This document shows, piece by piece, positions 30,296-39,183 of a stretch of 64,000 nt of DNA. The notes under the pieces are model-generated. The model saw only the letters and a list, made by a program, of their open reading frames with translations. It had not been told where the DNA came from and made no database searches. Source of the stretch: JAJDYQ01 sp963662865 (lineage in GTDB: Bacteria; Pseudomonadota; Gammaproteobacteria; JAJDYQ01); the NCBI GenBank assembly GCA_963662865.1, contig OY759969.1, positions 1,674,001-1,738,000 of the forward strand, written 5' to 3'. How positions within the stretch are numbered: position 1 is the stretch's first letter; each line of letters opens with the position of its first letter. Both the position numbers and the translations under genes were made by a program.

Positions 30296-30903
30296 AAAGG
30301 AACCTCTATCAGTTCTCCGCTACCGGCCTGATAATGTCGCTGGCTGATACGTTGTTGCTGATCCTTGTTATGGCTGACCCAGATAACGGGGCAGCCATGT
30401 TGCTTACGATAAGCCAGGATCAGACTTTCTGCGGCCATTGTGGTGTCATTATCCAGATGTGAAGTTGGTTCATCCAGCAGCAGACAGGCCGGTTCATTCA
30501 GCAGGAGTCTGGCTATGGCAAGTCGTTGTCTTTCACCACTGGAAAGTCGATTGACGGTTTTATGGATAATATCGCCGGGGAGCCGCAGCTTATTCAGGAC
30601 CTCGCCGGCGTCCCTGTTCTGCGGAAAGGAGCAGCCTGCCGTATCACCCCAGAAAAAATATTCAGCGGGCAGAAAACCCACCTTTCGCCGCCACTGATTT
30701 GCGGGCATCTCCCTTTGAGAAAAACCCGAAAGCCTGATGTCCCCTTCATGCGGGTCCAGGTCGGCAATCGCACGCAATAACAGGCTTTTTCCCGACCCGG
30801 ACGCCCCTGAAACAGTGACGACTTCGGCAGATGAAACCGTAAAGCTGACCTGCCGATAGCAGGAAGATTTCAGGTTGAGTACTTCAAGCAAGGTGGCAAG
30901 CAA
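30292..30903 (-). CDS. fetA: FetA-family ABC transporter ATPase
   Basis: A 203-residue ATPase. Walker A is SGASGSGKSLLLRA, the signature is LSSGERQRLAIARLL and Walker B is ACLLLDEPTSHLD. The Q-loop sits in a divergent segment (FLPAEYFFWG). The start appears to be TTG at 30903 or 30891; no ATG fits the frame. It lies 18 bases after trmB and is coupled to fetB. Confidence 0.87.
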   Translation of the reverse strand: MLATLLEVLNLKSSCYRQVSFTVSSAEVVTVSGASGSGKSLLLRAIADLDPHEGDIRLSGFSQREMPANQWRRKVGFLPAEYFFWGDTAGCSFPQNRDAGEVLNKLRLPGDIIHKTVNRLSSGERQRLAIARLLLNEPACLLLDEPTSHLDNDTTMAAESLILAYRKQHGCPVIWVSHNKDQQQRISQRHYQAGSGELIEVPL

Positions 30904-30921
30904 GGTGGATGGCCCTGGTCA

Positions 30922-31629
30922 TCAGGACAGGTTCTCAACGATGGAGCGCCGGTAAATCAGATCATGGATGGTGTAGCCCTTACACAGGCCCCGCCGTTCA
31001 AAGCGGGTCTCTGGCCTGGTAAACGGATACCCCGCCGGTTGCTGTTCATTGATGGGTTCATACTTGCGGTTTGCCAGAATTTCCTTTTTCATATGTTCTG
31101 CGTAATCCGGCCAGTCGGTGACCATATGCAGCACCCCGCCAGGCAGTAACAATCCGGCGACCAGACCGAGAAACCCCTGATTGACAATGCGCCGCTTATA
31201 ATGCCTTTTTTTCGGCCATGGATCGGGGAAATACAGCCATAACGCGTAAAGCGAATGGGCTGGAATACGATTTGTCAGGATGTCCATGGCGTCCTGGCTG
31301 AATATCCTGACGTTCCGGCTGCCCTGCTTGTCCAGAAGCCGCAGTAAATGCCCGATTCCCGGACGATAAACCTCAATGCCGATAAAATTGATCTCCGGAT
31401 GGCGCTGCGCCTGCATGGCCAGCAGGCTGCCATTCCCAAACCCGATTTCAATCACGACCGGACGGCTATTGCCAAAAATTTCCGGGAGATTTAGTGGATA
31501 AGGCGCACTGTCAATGGAGTATTCGGGCAACAGCTCAATGAGGGCCCGCTGCTGGGCGGGAGTGAGCCGGCCATCGCGGCGGACAAAACTTCGTATTGGT
31601 CGATAGTTTTCAATCTCAACGTCTGTCAT
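30922..31629 (-). CDS. trmB: tRNA (guanine-N7-)-methyltransferase
   Basis: A methyltransferase of about 235 residues for m7G46 of tRNA. VIEIGFGNGSLLAMQAQRHP is the SAM-binding loop, and LYFPDPWPKKRHYKRRIVNQ is the TrmB hallmark. The ATG at 31629 (TDVEIENYRPIRSF) is chosen because family members begin near this point. The frame stays open to 31686, but that extension overlaps the MITE-like element. It follows thiG, a common gammaproteobacterial order. Confidence 0.93.
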   Translation of the reverse strand: MTDVEIENYRPIRSFVRRDGRLTPAQQRALIELLPEYSIDSAPYPLNLPEIFGNSRPVVIEIGFGNGSLLAMQAQRHPEINFIGIEVYRPGIGHLLRLLDKQGSRNVRIFSQDAMDILTNRIPAHSLYALWLYFPDPWPKKRHYKRRIVNQGFLGLVAGLLLPGGVLHMVTDWPDYAEHMKKEILANRKYEPINEQQPAGYPFTRPETRFERRGLCKGYTIHDLIYRRSIVENLS

Positions 31630-31648
31630 TGGTGAGGAACCAATCCAG

Positions 31649-31790
31649 GCCGGCGGTTGAAATTCGCTCGGGCGAGTGCGAGACAAGGCAAAAAAGGCCG
31701 AAAAAGCGCAGCTTACCCAGAGTCAATGAGCATTTTGAGGTCATTTTTAACACCGTATCGCGCCGCATGAGTAGAGTTTCAACAGCCTGC
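31649..31790. mobile_element. candidate MITE-like repeat with imperfect terminal inverted repeats
   Basis: The left end GCCGGCGGTTGAAATTC (31649-31665) and the reverse complement of the right end, GCAGGCTGTTGAAACTC (31774-31790), match at 14 of 17 positions. The 142-bp segment has no gene. The motif TTTCAACAGCCTGC and the inner AAAAAGCGCAGCTTACCC resemble intergenic repeats I know from other gammaproteobacteria. Its right edge supplies the thiG stop codon, and its left edge is 20 bases before the trmB start. No clear target duplication is visible. Confidence 0.45.
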
Positions 31791-32572
31791 TAGAAAAACG
31801 CACTGTCGATAGAAGAAGAAGCGGATGCGTAGCGTTTGCGTGGCATACGACCCGCGAGGAACGCCTCACGTCCGGCCCTGACGCCGTTCCTCATGGCCGA
31901 AGCCATTAATACCGGGTTATCTGCTGCCGCAATTGCGGTATTCATTAACACACCGTCGCAACCCAGTTCCATGGCGACAGCCGCATCGGAAGCCGTACCG
32001 ACTCCGGCGTCAACGATAACAGGCACACCGGCGCCATCGACAATTTCAAGGATATTATAAGGATTGCGAATACCAAGCCCGGAACCGATAGGGGCCGCCA
32101 GCGGCATTATGGCGACACAACCCATTTCTTCCAGGCGTCTGGCAATAATCGGATCATCATTGGTATAGACCATGATTTTGAAACCATCCCGGACCAACAG
32201 CTCCGTGGCCTCAAGGGTTGCCGTAATATCCGGGAAAAGGGTTTTTTTATCGCCCAGCACCTCCAGTTTCACCAGATCATGGCCATCAAGCAACTCCCGC
32301 GCAAGGCGACATGTGCGCACGGCGTCCGCTGCGGTATAACAGCCGGCGGTGTTGGGGAGAATCGTGTACTTGTGCGGAGAGATAACATCCAGCAGGCTGG
32401 GTTCATTCGGCGACTGTCCGATATTGCTGCGACGTACCGCAACGGTGACAATCTCGGCGCCGCTGGTTTTGATCGCCTGCCGGGTCTCTTTCAGGTCTCT
32501 GTATTTTCCGGTACCGACCAGCAAACGGGATGAAAATTCGCGTTCACTAACCTTGAATGTATCTGCTTTCAT
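31790..32572 (-). CDS. thiG: thiazole synthase
   Basis: A 260-residue TIM-barrel enzyme that builds the thiazole phosphate of thiamine with ThiS thiocarboxylate. The Schiff-base lysine is in LVKLEVLGDKKTLFPD, and phosphate-loop motifs PIGSGLGIRNPYNI and PVIVDAGVGTASDAAVAMEL are intact. thiS, normally just upstream, is missing: the next sequence is the L3 autotransporter remnant. The last residues (SSIDSAFF) end at a TAG formed with the MITE-like element, so the C-terminus may have been slightly altered. Confidence 0.94.
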   Translation of the reverse strand: MKADTFKVSEREFSSRLLVGTGKYRDLKETRQAIKTSGAEIVTVAVRRSNIGQSPNEPSLLDVISPHKYTILPNTAGCYTAADAVRTCRLARELLDGHDLVKLEVLGDKKTLFPDITATLEATELLVRDGFKIMVYTNDDPIIARRLEEMGCVAIMPLAAPIGSGLGIRNPYNILEIVDGAGVPVIVDAGVGTASDAAVAMELGCDGVLMNTAIAAADNPVLMASAMRNGVRAGREAFLAGRMPRKRYASASSSIDSAFF

Positions 32573-32694
32573 ATCCTGTTCCGGTTACCTCTCGTCAAAG
32601 CATGGACAGTCCGGCGGCTTTGAATCAATCTATATAAACCATTACCGGTTACGATACAGCACACGAACATAAACGGCCAATACCTTGTCGGGAT

Positions 32695-33030
32695 TCAGTA
32701 CCTGTGAGACAGCATCAAGCCGACTGCTTGATATTGAAGGGCGTTAGCCGGGAGCCGGTTCGGCCCTCGAATAGAAATCTGAATAGAAACGCAGTATTGC
32801 GGTAATAACCGGTGCCGCCGGGAGCGATGCCCCCGGCGGCTATACCGAATGCTACCAGCGCAGCTTCCACTGTGCGCCGATGCCGTGGTTCGCCCTGCCC
32901 TCGTCGTTCCGGCGGCGCAGTGCCTTGACATCCAGTTCGGTATCCAGGGTACCCGGTTCCGGGACCGGTTCCAGGCCCGAATTTATATCTGTAATTTGGA
33001 TTACTTTAGCTCCATTTAACCTGTGACTTG
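32695..33030 (-). pseudogene. L3: remnant of a third autotransporter locus
   Basis: The minus strand ends ELDVKALRRRNDEG and then ANHGIGAQWKLRW with a stop at 32852-32854, almost the same as the C-termini of L1 and L2. Homology to the barrel stops near 32962. It is followed directly by sequence like the region upstream of L2 (GGTTCC, then TCTGTAATTT and ACTTTAG on the + strand, 32970-33010). About 34 barrel residues remain; the passenger, signal peptide and C tract are gone. The flank 32695-32770 matches the downstream flank of L2 (CCTGTGAGACA, hairpin ATCAAGC-GCTTGAT). This is best explained by one large internal deletion. Confidence 0.8.
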
Positions 33031-33045
33031 TCCGGCCGGTCGGTA

Positions 33046-33711
33046 TCAGAGCCGCATTTCCCGTTCTGGCTCGGTCAGGCTGTTGTGGAAGGATGGACGG
33101 GCAAAAATCCGATCGGCGTACTGCTCTATGACCCTGGCCTGACGTGGTAAATCAACACGATAGTGCGGCAGTCGCCACAGTATGGGGGCCACGGCACAGT
33201 CAACCAGGGTCATATCGTCACTGAGAAAAAATGATTTGACGGAAAATATATCGGCACAGGATGCAATGACTTCGCGTAGCTGCTTCCTGGCCACAGCGGA
33301 TATTGCGCGGTCTTTGCTTTCCATATCAGGCAGCAGTCTATACCAGTCTTCAAGCACTCGGTACAGCGCCAGCCTGGAGGTCGCACGGGAAACCGGATCA
33401 ACGGGCATCAGCGGCGGATGCGGGAAGCGCTCATCCAAGTATTCACTGATGATCCTTACATCGTAAACCACAAGATCACGGTCCACCAGGGTCGGCACAT
33501 TGCCGTATGGGCTAACTGCGGCAAGTTCTTCCATCTGGCCTATAGAATCAACGTCAATAATGTCGGACTCTATATTTTTTTCATTCAAAATCAGGCGGGT
33601 GCAGTGGGACAGCGGCGAGGTCGATGATGAAAACAGTATCATGACCGAACGACGATTGGCGACCGCGCCCATATGGTTGTATTTCTGGTCCATGTGTGAG
33701 TATCTGGCCAT
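33046..33711 (-). CDS. sspA: stringent starvation protein A (GST fold)
   Basis: An RNA-polymerase-associated GST-like protein. ANRRSVMILFSSSTSPLSHC and SPYGNVPTLVDRDLVVYDVR are the SspA N-terminal fold, and the C-terminal domain ends FARPSFHNSLTEPEREMRL. The longest start (33711) overlaps the petC stop as TGATG, but most family members begin near the ATG at 33672 (GAVANRRSVM). It follows petABC, which is the standard order. sspB, often next, is not present at this spot. Confidence 0.9.
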   Translation of the reverse strand: MARYSHMDQKYNHMGAVANRRSVMILFSSSTSPLSHCTRLILNEKNIESDIIDVDSIGQMEELAAVSPYGNVPTLVDRDLVVYDVRIISEYLDERFPHPPLMPVDPVSRATSRLALYRVLEDWYRLLPDMESKDRAISAVARKQLREVIASCADIFSVKSFFLSDDMTLVDCAVAPILWRLPHYRVDLPRQARVIEQYADRIFARPSFHNSLTEPEREMRL

Positions 33712-34463
33712 CAGTGGACATCTCGCCAGTATTCGCGCTTCAGGGCATAGGAGATCATCAGTAGCACCAGTAGAAACGCCAGTACCCAGAATCCCAGACG
33801 ATGGCGCTCCAGTTCCGCCGGTTCGGCCATGTAAACCATGAAGGTCACCAGGTCACGTATCGTCTGCTTGAATTCTTTTTCGGTCTGCTTGCCTGGTTCA
33901 ACCAACTTCATATCGACAATAATTCGCTCCTGCTCGCCTTTGGCGTTTGTGCGGGTTTCATAAACCGGTTCCTGCCAACCCTGCAATTCCCATAATATGT
34001 TGGGCATGGCCACGCCGGGGAATGTCACATTGTTGACGCCGACCGGGCTTTTGTCGTCCCTGTAGAATGTTGTGAAGTAGTTGTACAGCCATTCGCGGGT
34101 ACGGGCGCGGGCGGTTACGGACAGGTCGGGGGGGGGCACGCCAAACCAGCGCCTGGCATCATCCGATTCAATCGCAACAGCCATGCCTTCGTGTATTTTG
34201 TCCGATGCAAACATTAGATTTTTCTTCATAATATCTTCGCTTATGCCCAGGTCATCCGCAATGCGCTTGTAGCGCATGTATTCAGCCGAATGACAGGTCA
34301 AACAGTAGTTGATAAAAATACGTGCACCTCGCTGAATGGCTGCCTTGTCGGTCTCGTTGATATGCGGTGCGGTATACAGCAGTCTGGCGCCGCCAGCAAA
34401 CAGCACTCCCGGAGCGAGCAGCAATATGGTCAGAGCAACTTTTCTGGTCACTTTGGTATCCAT
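33711..34463 (-). CDS. petC: cytochrome c1 of the bc1 complex
   Basis: A 250-residue haem subunit of complex III. It has a signal peptide, haem motif CLTCH (with SAEYMRYKR after it), axial methionine in FPGVAMPNILWEL, and a C-terminal membrane anchor (FWVLAFLLVLLMISYALKRE). It passes electrons from the Rieske protein to soluble cytochromes. It is joined to petB by a TAATG overlap. Confidence 0.95.
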   Translation of the reverse strand: MDTKVTRKVALTILLLAPGVLFAGGARLLYTAPHINETDKAAIQRGARIFINYCLTCHSAEYMRYKRIADDLGISEDIMKKNLMFASDKIHEGMAVAIESDDARRWFGVPPPDLSVTARARTREWLYNYFTTFYRDDKSPVGVNNVTFPGVAMPNILWELQGWQEPVYETRTNAKGEQERIIVDMKLVEPGKQTEKEFKQTIRDLVTFMVYMAEPAELERHRLGFWVLAFLLVLLMISYALKREYWRDVH

Positions 34464-35758
34464 TATCCGGTCACCCTTTCAGGCACGGGGCGGTCTTCAT
34501 CCTTGTCCATTTTTGTGTACCACGGCATCAGCAGGAAGAATGCAAAATATATGACGGTAAAAATCTGCGCCCAGACTGTGTTGCTGAACAGGAACAGGTC
34601 CGTTTCCGTCGGAGATTTCACTCCCAGATAGCCCAGCACCACAAATGCCAGCGCAAATGAGTACAGCGCATAGCGGAAGTATGGCCCACGGTAGCGTATT
34701 GACCTTACAGGGCTGCGGTCCAGCCAGGGGAGGAAGAAGAATAATATCTGCGAAGTCCCCATTGCCAGCACGCCCCAGAGCTTGGCGTCAACGCCCAGAA
34801 ACGGGTAGGTGAACGCACGTAAAATGGAGTAGAACGGCGTGAAGTACCACAGTGGCGCAATGTGCTCAGGGGTCCTCAGCGGGTCGGCCGGCACAAAGTT
34901 GTTGTGCTCCAGAAACCAGCCTCCCATCTCTGGCGCATAAAACACTACCGAGAAAAACAGGATAAGGAAGACGAGCACGCCCACGATGTCCTTGACGGTG
35001 TAGTAGGGGTGGAAGGGTATGCCATCCAGCGGAATACCTTTCTCGTCCTTGTACTTTTTAATATCAATGCCGTCAGGGTTGTTGGAACCGACTTCGTGCA
35101 GGGCGATAATGTGTGCGGCAACCAGAGCCAGCAGCACCAAAGGTACGGCTATCACGTGATAGGCAAAGAAGCGGTTCAACGTTGCATCGGAAATCGTAAA
35201 GTCGCCGCGTATCCATTCCGCCAGCGGTGCGCCGATGCCGAATGGCATGGCCTCAAACAGCGATACAATGACCTGGGCACCCCAGAAGGACATTTGCCCC
35301 CAAGGCAGCAGATAGCCCAGGAAGGCTTCGGCCATCAGGGTCATATAGATGAGCATGCCCAGAATCCATAGCAGTTCACGCGGCTGTTTGTAGGAGCCGT
35401 ACATCAGGCCACGGAACATGTGCAGGTAAACCACGATGAAGAAGGCGGAGGCGCCGGTGGAGTGCATGTAGCGAATCAGCCAGCCATAGTTTACGTCGCG
35501 CATAATGAATTCAACGGAGGCAAACGCTTCGGCCGCCGATGGTTTGTAGTTCATCGTCAGGAAAATACCAGTCACGATCTGAATGACCAGCACCACCAGT
35601 GCGAGGGAACCAAAAAAGTACCAGAAGTTGAAGTTCTTCGGCGCATAGTATTGCGCCAGATGCTCGTTCCACATTCTGGTCACCGGGTAACGCTTGTCTA
35701 TCCAGGCCAGCAACGACGCGGGAATGGCGGTCATTTTATTCAGTACGGTTTCAAGCAC
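34463..35758 (-). CDS. petB: cytochrome b of the bc1 complex
   Basis: A 431-residue cytochrome b with eight membrane helices. Haem-ligand histidine pairs lie in HSTGASAFFIVVYLH and in HVIAVPLVLLALVAAH. The Qo-site sequence reads TPEHIAPLWYFTPF, so the usual PEWY glutamate is replaced by leucine (PLWY). The start is GTG at 35758, overlapping the petA stop (TAGTG); a later ATG (MTAIPASLLAW) is possible. It forms the quinol-oxidising core with PetA and PetC. Confidence 0.95.
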   Translation of the reverse strand: MLETVLNKMTAIPASLLAWIDKRYPVTRMWNEHLAQYYAPKNFNFWYFFGSLALVVLVIQIVTGIFLTMNYKPSAAEAFASVEFIMRDVNYGWLIRYMHSTGASAFFIVVYLHMFRGLMYGSYKQPRELLWILGMLIYMTLMAEAFLGYLLPWGQMSFWGAQVIVSLFEAMPFGIGAPLAEWIRGDFTISDATLNRFFAYHVIAVPLVLLALVAAHIIALHEVGSNNPDGIDIKKYKDEKGIPLDGIPFHPYYTVKDIVGVLVFLILFFSVVFYAPEMGGWFLEHNNFVPADPLRTPEHIAPLWYFTPFYSILRAFTYPFLGVDAKLWGVLAMGTSQILFFFLPWLDRSPVRSIRYRGPYFRYALYSFALAFVVLGYLGVKSPTETDLFLFSNTVWAQIFTVIYFAFFLLMPWYTKMDKDEDRPVPERVTG

Positions 35759-36351
35759 TATGATTTCTCCGGATCGACACCCACCTCAATCAGGGTATCG
35801 CTGAGATAACGGTAGGGTGGGATTTCCATGTTCGCAGGGGCCGGTACGCTTTTGTACACGCGGCCGGCAAGGTCAAAGCGGGAGCCATGGCAGGGGCAGT
35901 AAAAGCCTCCTTTCCATTCCGACCCCAGGTCTTCCGGGGACACTTCAGGGCGGTAGGTTGGCGCACAGCCAAGATGTGTGCAAAGACCGATCATTACCAG
36001 ATATTCGTCCTTGATGGAGCGATAGGCATTTTTGGCATATGCCGGTTGTTGCCGGCGCTCGGAATCGGGGTCGAGCAGATTGTCTTCAAGGGCCGTAAGG
36101 TCTGCAAGGTTCTGTCTGGTACGACGCACTATCATAACCAGTTTGCCGCGCCATTCATCACGATGCAGCGCTCCGGGTTCGATTTTACTGATGTCAATCT
36201 GCACAGGTGCCCCTAATGCCTTGGCTTTCTGGCTGGGGAGCAGTGAACCAACAAATGGAACAGCAGCAAACGCGGTCCCAATCCCACCGACGACTGCGGT
36301 TGTTGCTGTCAAAAAACGCCGCCTGCGTAAACTTACGTCGTCATCGCTCAT
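35758..36351 (-). CDS. petA: Rieske iron-sulfur protein of the bc1 complex
   Basis: An iron-sulfur protein of about 197 residues. The Tat-type N-terminus SLRRRRFLTATTAVVGGIG doubles as the membrane anchor. Cluster ligands are in CTHLGC and CPCHGS, followed by GRVYKSVPAPANMEIPPY. The ATG at 36351 is chosen because GGAG lies 6 bases upstream; the frame stays open to 36393. It begins the petABC-sspA operon, divergent from the DegS-like protease gene. Confidence 0.95.
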   Translation of the reverse strand: MSDDDVSLRRRRFLTATTAVVGGIGTAFAAVPFVGSLLPSQKAKALGAPVQIDISKIEPGALHRDEWRGKLVMIVRRTRQNLADLTALEDNLLDPDSERRQQPAYAKNAYRSIKDEYLVMIGLCTHLGCAPTYRPEVSPEDLGSEWKGGFYCPCHGSRFDLAGRVYKSVPAPANMEIPPYRYLSDTLIEVGVDPEKS

Positions 36352-36534
36352 GCCTATCTCCGAAATCCGAACATCCTGTTTGAGTCTCCGCAACCGGCCT
36401 CCATGGCCGAACCGTGTCGAGGTCTGCGACTATAGCAAACCATCCTGTGTTTGTATATCCGAAACTTCGGATCATCGGTCATCATTCCGAAAGCGCACGG
36501 CTTGTCTTTTTTTCAGTACAATAGGTAAAAAACC

Positions 36535-37722
36535 ATGCGGGGTCTTATGAAGAAGATCGCACAATTTGCTTTACAGTGGGTGGTCGTTGGACTGGCTGTC
36601 GCTTTCATCGTCCTTTATTTTATTCCGGAGTTTGGCACACAAACCAGGGTTGTGGAGTTTCGTGAGGCGCCCGGGAGACCGGGTGAGGCCACAAATGTCC
36701 ATCTATCTGTTGACCGGCTGAAAAGCGGATTCAGTGATACTGTCCGGAGCGCCGCCCCGGCGGTGGTCTATATCCATACCGCCCGCGTTGTCACGCAGCA
36801 AGCCCACTCTTTTGTACAGGACCAGGTATTTCAGGGGTTCTTTGGCAATGATACCGGTCAGCCCCGGCAGCAGCTTGAAACGGGGCTGGGTTCCGGGGTC
36901 ATCGTCAGCCCGCAGGGTTATGTTCTGACAAATTATCACGTCATCGCCGAAGCCGATGAAATCCGGGTGCAACTGAATGACGGTCGGAATGTTATTGCAC
37001 GTGTTATCGGTACCGATCCTGAAACCGATCTGGCCGTCCTGCAGATTGATCTGGATCGGTTACCTGTTATTGAGTTAGGTCAATCGGATGAACTTGAGGT
37101 CGGCGATCTGGTTCTGGCCATTGGCAACCCGTTTGGCGTTGGTCAGACGGTAACCATGGGCATTGTCAGCGCCACCGGTCGTGATGAGCTGGGTGTCACC
37201 ACGTTTGAAAACTTCATCCAGACGGATGCCGCCATTAATCCCGGCAATTCAGGTGGCGCCCTGGTAAATCCTGATGGGCAGTTGGTCGGGATCAACACCG
37301 CTGTATTCAGTAATATGAGTCTGGATTATCCCAGCGCACAGGGCATTGGCTTTGCCATTCCTGCCTCACTGGCCCGGGACATCATGCGGCAGATTATTAC
37401 CCGGGGCTATGTCACGCGTGGATGGCTTGGCATCGAGGTGCAGGATGTACGCCCGCACCTTGCTTACGCGCTTGAACTCGGCAAAGGGGCCGGGGCACTG
37501 ATCCGCCGCGTCCAGGAGGGAGGGCCCGCAGAGAAGGCCGGTATCAAAAGCGGTGATGTCATACTGGCGATTGACGGCGTGGAGATCCGGGGCGCCAGAC
37601 ACGCTCTGGACAGGATCGTGAATACGCAACCCAATCAGAGCACCCAGATCAAGATATTGCGGAGGGGGATGACATTCAGCCTGGCGGTCTTACCTGCTCT
37701 GCGAAAAGTGCTTGCTCCATAG
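36535..37722 (+). CDS. degS: DegS-like S1C serine protease, membrane anchored, one PDZ
   Basis: A 395-residue protease with one N-terminal membrane helix (WVVVGLAVAFIVLYFIPEF), no cleavable signal and a single PDZ domain, which fits DegS/AlgW rather than DegP. The catalytic triad is in TNYHVI, DPETDLAVLQ and NPGNSGGALV. The PDZ domain spans about residues 295-385 (GWLGIEVQDVRP, then KAGIKSGDVILAIDG). Family members cleave the anti-sigma factor RseA in the envelope stress response. A second ATG at 36547 could be the true start. Confidence 0.88.
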   Translation: MRGLMKKIAQFALQWVVVGLAVAFIVLYFIPEFGTQTRVVEFREAPGRPGEATNVHLSVDRLKSGFSDTVRSAAPAVVYIHTARVVTQQAHSFVQDQVFQGFFGNDTGQPRQQLETGLGSGVIVSPQGYVLTNYHVIAEADEIRVQLNDGRNVIARVIGTDPETDLAVLQIDLDRLPVIELGQSDELEVGDLVLAIGNPFGVGQTVTMGIVSATGRDELGVTTFENFIQTDAAINPGNSGGALVNPDGQLVGINTAVFSNMSLDYPSAQGIGFAIPASLARDIMRQIITRGYVTRGWLGIEVQDVRPHLAYALELGKGAGALIRRVQEGGPAEKAGIKSGDVILAIDGVEIRGARHALDRIVNTQPNQSTQIKILRRGMTFSLAVLPALRKVLAP

Positions 37723-37880
37723 GCCATTTTTCGGCCCGGTTTAGTCAGGGCTTCCTTAATCGGCAGTGGCGGCTTTCAGGGGGCACCGGAAAGTAAACCG
37801 GGCGGTTCCCACAGGCGGGACGAATCCATTTTTTGAGCAGGTTCAGACAATACCAGCCTGGTGTGTTATGTAAGGAGAGG

Positions 37881-39173
37881 TCATTCCTTCAGGCGCATTT
37901 CGGCAGCTCGCGCATGTGCCGTAAGCCCTTCACTATGGGCCAGCGTACTGGCAATACCGGCCAGTTGCCTTGCCCCATCGGGCGAACAGTGGATAATGCT
38001 GGAGCGCTTCTGGAAATCATAAACGCCCAGAGGCGATGAAAAACGCGCCGTACCGGAAGTCGGCAGGACATGATTTGGTCCGGCGCAGTAATCGCCCAGT
38101 ACTTCGGTACTGAATGCGCCCATGAAAATGGCGCCGGCGTTCCTGATCTTCGGTAGTAATGCCTGGGGATCGGTAACCGATAGCTCCAGATGTTCGGCAG
38201 CGATTTTATTGGTCACGGCAATGGCATCTTCCATATCTACGGCCAGAATCAGTACCCCGCGATTCTCAAGAGACTGACGGATGATGTCCCTGCGCGGCAT
38301 GTCCGGCAGCAGCCTTTCAATGCTGGTTTCAACCTGTTGCAGATAATCCGGGTCCGTGCACACCAGGATTGATTGCGCCAGGACGTCGTGCTCGGCCTGT
38401 GAAAACAGATCCATTGCCACCCAGTCCGGATTGGTTGTTCCGTCACAAACCACCAGGATTTCCGAAGGCCCTGCGATCATGTCGATCCCGACCTGTCCAA
38501 AGACCTGGCGCTTGGCAAGCGCCACGAAGATGTTGCCCGGCCCCACAATCTTATCAACCGGGGCGATAGTCTCTGTCCCATAGGCCAGCGCGGCAATTGC
38601 CTGCGCCCCGCCGATGCGGTAAATCTCATTCACACCCGCAATTCCGGCCGCCGCAAGTACCGTGTCGTTAATGATCCCATCAGGGGTCGGCACCATCATG
38701 ACGATACGTTCAACGCCCGCTACGTGTGCCGGTATCACGTTCATCAGGACCGATGACGGGTAGGCTGCGGTACCTCCGGGCACATATACACCCACGCTGT
38801 CGAGTGGCGTTACCTGTTGCCCCAGGATCGTGCCATCTTCTTCTTCGTACCGCCATGAATCTGCCTTTTGGTGTTCCGCATAGGTGCGAATCCGCCCGGC
38901 GGCCCGTCCAAGTGCGCCGAGTATCTGCGGAGAGGTATTTTGCATGGCCCGGGCACGTTGTTTCGGCGTAACGGCCAGTTCCGTAACTGTTGAGACGTTC
39001 AGGCGATCAAGTCTGTTAGTCAGGTCAATAACCGCCTGGTCTCCGGAGGTTCTGACCTGCCGGATGATGTCATCAACAATACGCCTGTGCTTCCGGTCAT
39101 CTTTGCCGTCTCGCAGGAGCCGGTCCAGATCAGCGGTAAAATCTGTATCGGATGTACTGAGTCTTTTCATCAT
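37881..39173 (-). CDS. hisD: histidinol dehydrogenase
   Basis: A 430-residue enzyme for the last two steps of histidine synthesis. Visible motifs are DSVGVYVPGGTAAYPSSVLM, KIVGPGNIFVALAKRQVFG, DLFSQAEHDVLAQS (zinc-site histidine) and AGPNHVLPTSGTARF. It follows hisG by 10 bases in the usual murA-hisG-hisD order. Length is normal. Confidence 0.96.
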   Translation of the reverse strand: MMKRLSTSDTDFTADLDRLLRDGKDDRKHRRIVDDIIRQVRTSGDQAVIDLTNRLDRLNVSTVTELAVTPKQRARAMQNTSPQILGALGRAAGRIRTYAEHQKADSWRYEEEDGTILGQQVTPLDSVGVYVPGGTAAYPSSVLMNVIPAHVAGVERIVMMVPTPDGIINDTVLAAAGIAGVNEIYRIGGAQAIAALAYGTETIAPVDKIVGPGNIFVALAKRQVFGQVGIDMIAGPSEILVVCDGTTNPDWVAMDLFSQAEHDVLAQSILVCTDPDYLQQVETSIERLLPDMPRRDIIRQSLENRGVLILAVDMEDAIAVTNKIAAEHLELSVTDPQALLPKIRNAGAIFMGAFSTEVLGDYCAGPNHVLPTSGTARFSSPLGVYDFQKRSSIIHCSPDGARQLAGIASTLAHSEGLTAHARAAEMRLKE

Positions 39174-39183
39174 GGGGATGATA

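Noticed and set aside
32695..32931. A 78-codon minus-strand frame in the L3 region.
   Set aside because: The true relic reads in another frame and ends AQWKLRW at 32852; this frame is only a shadow.
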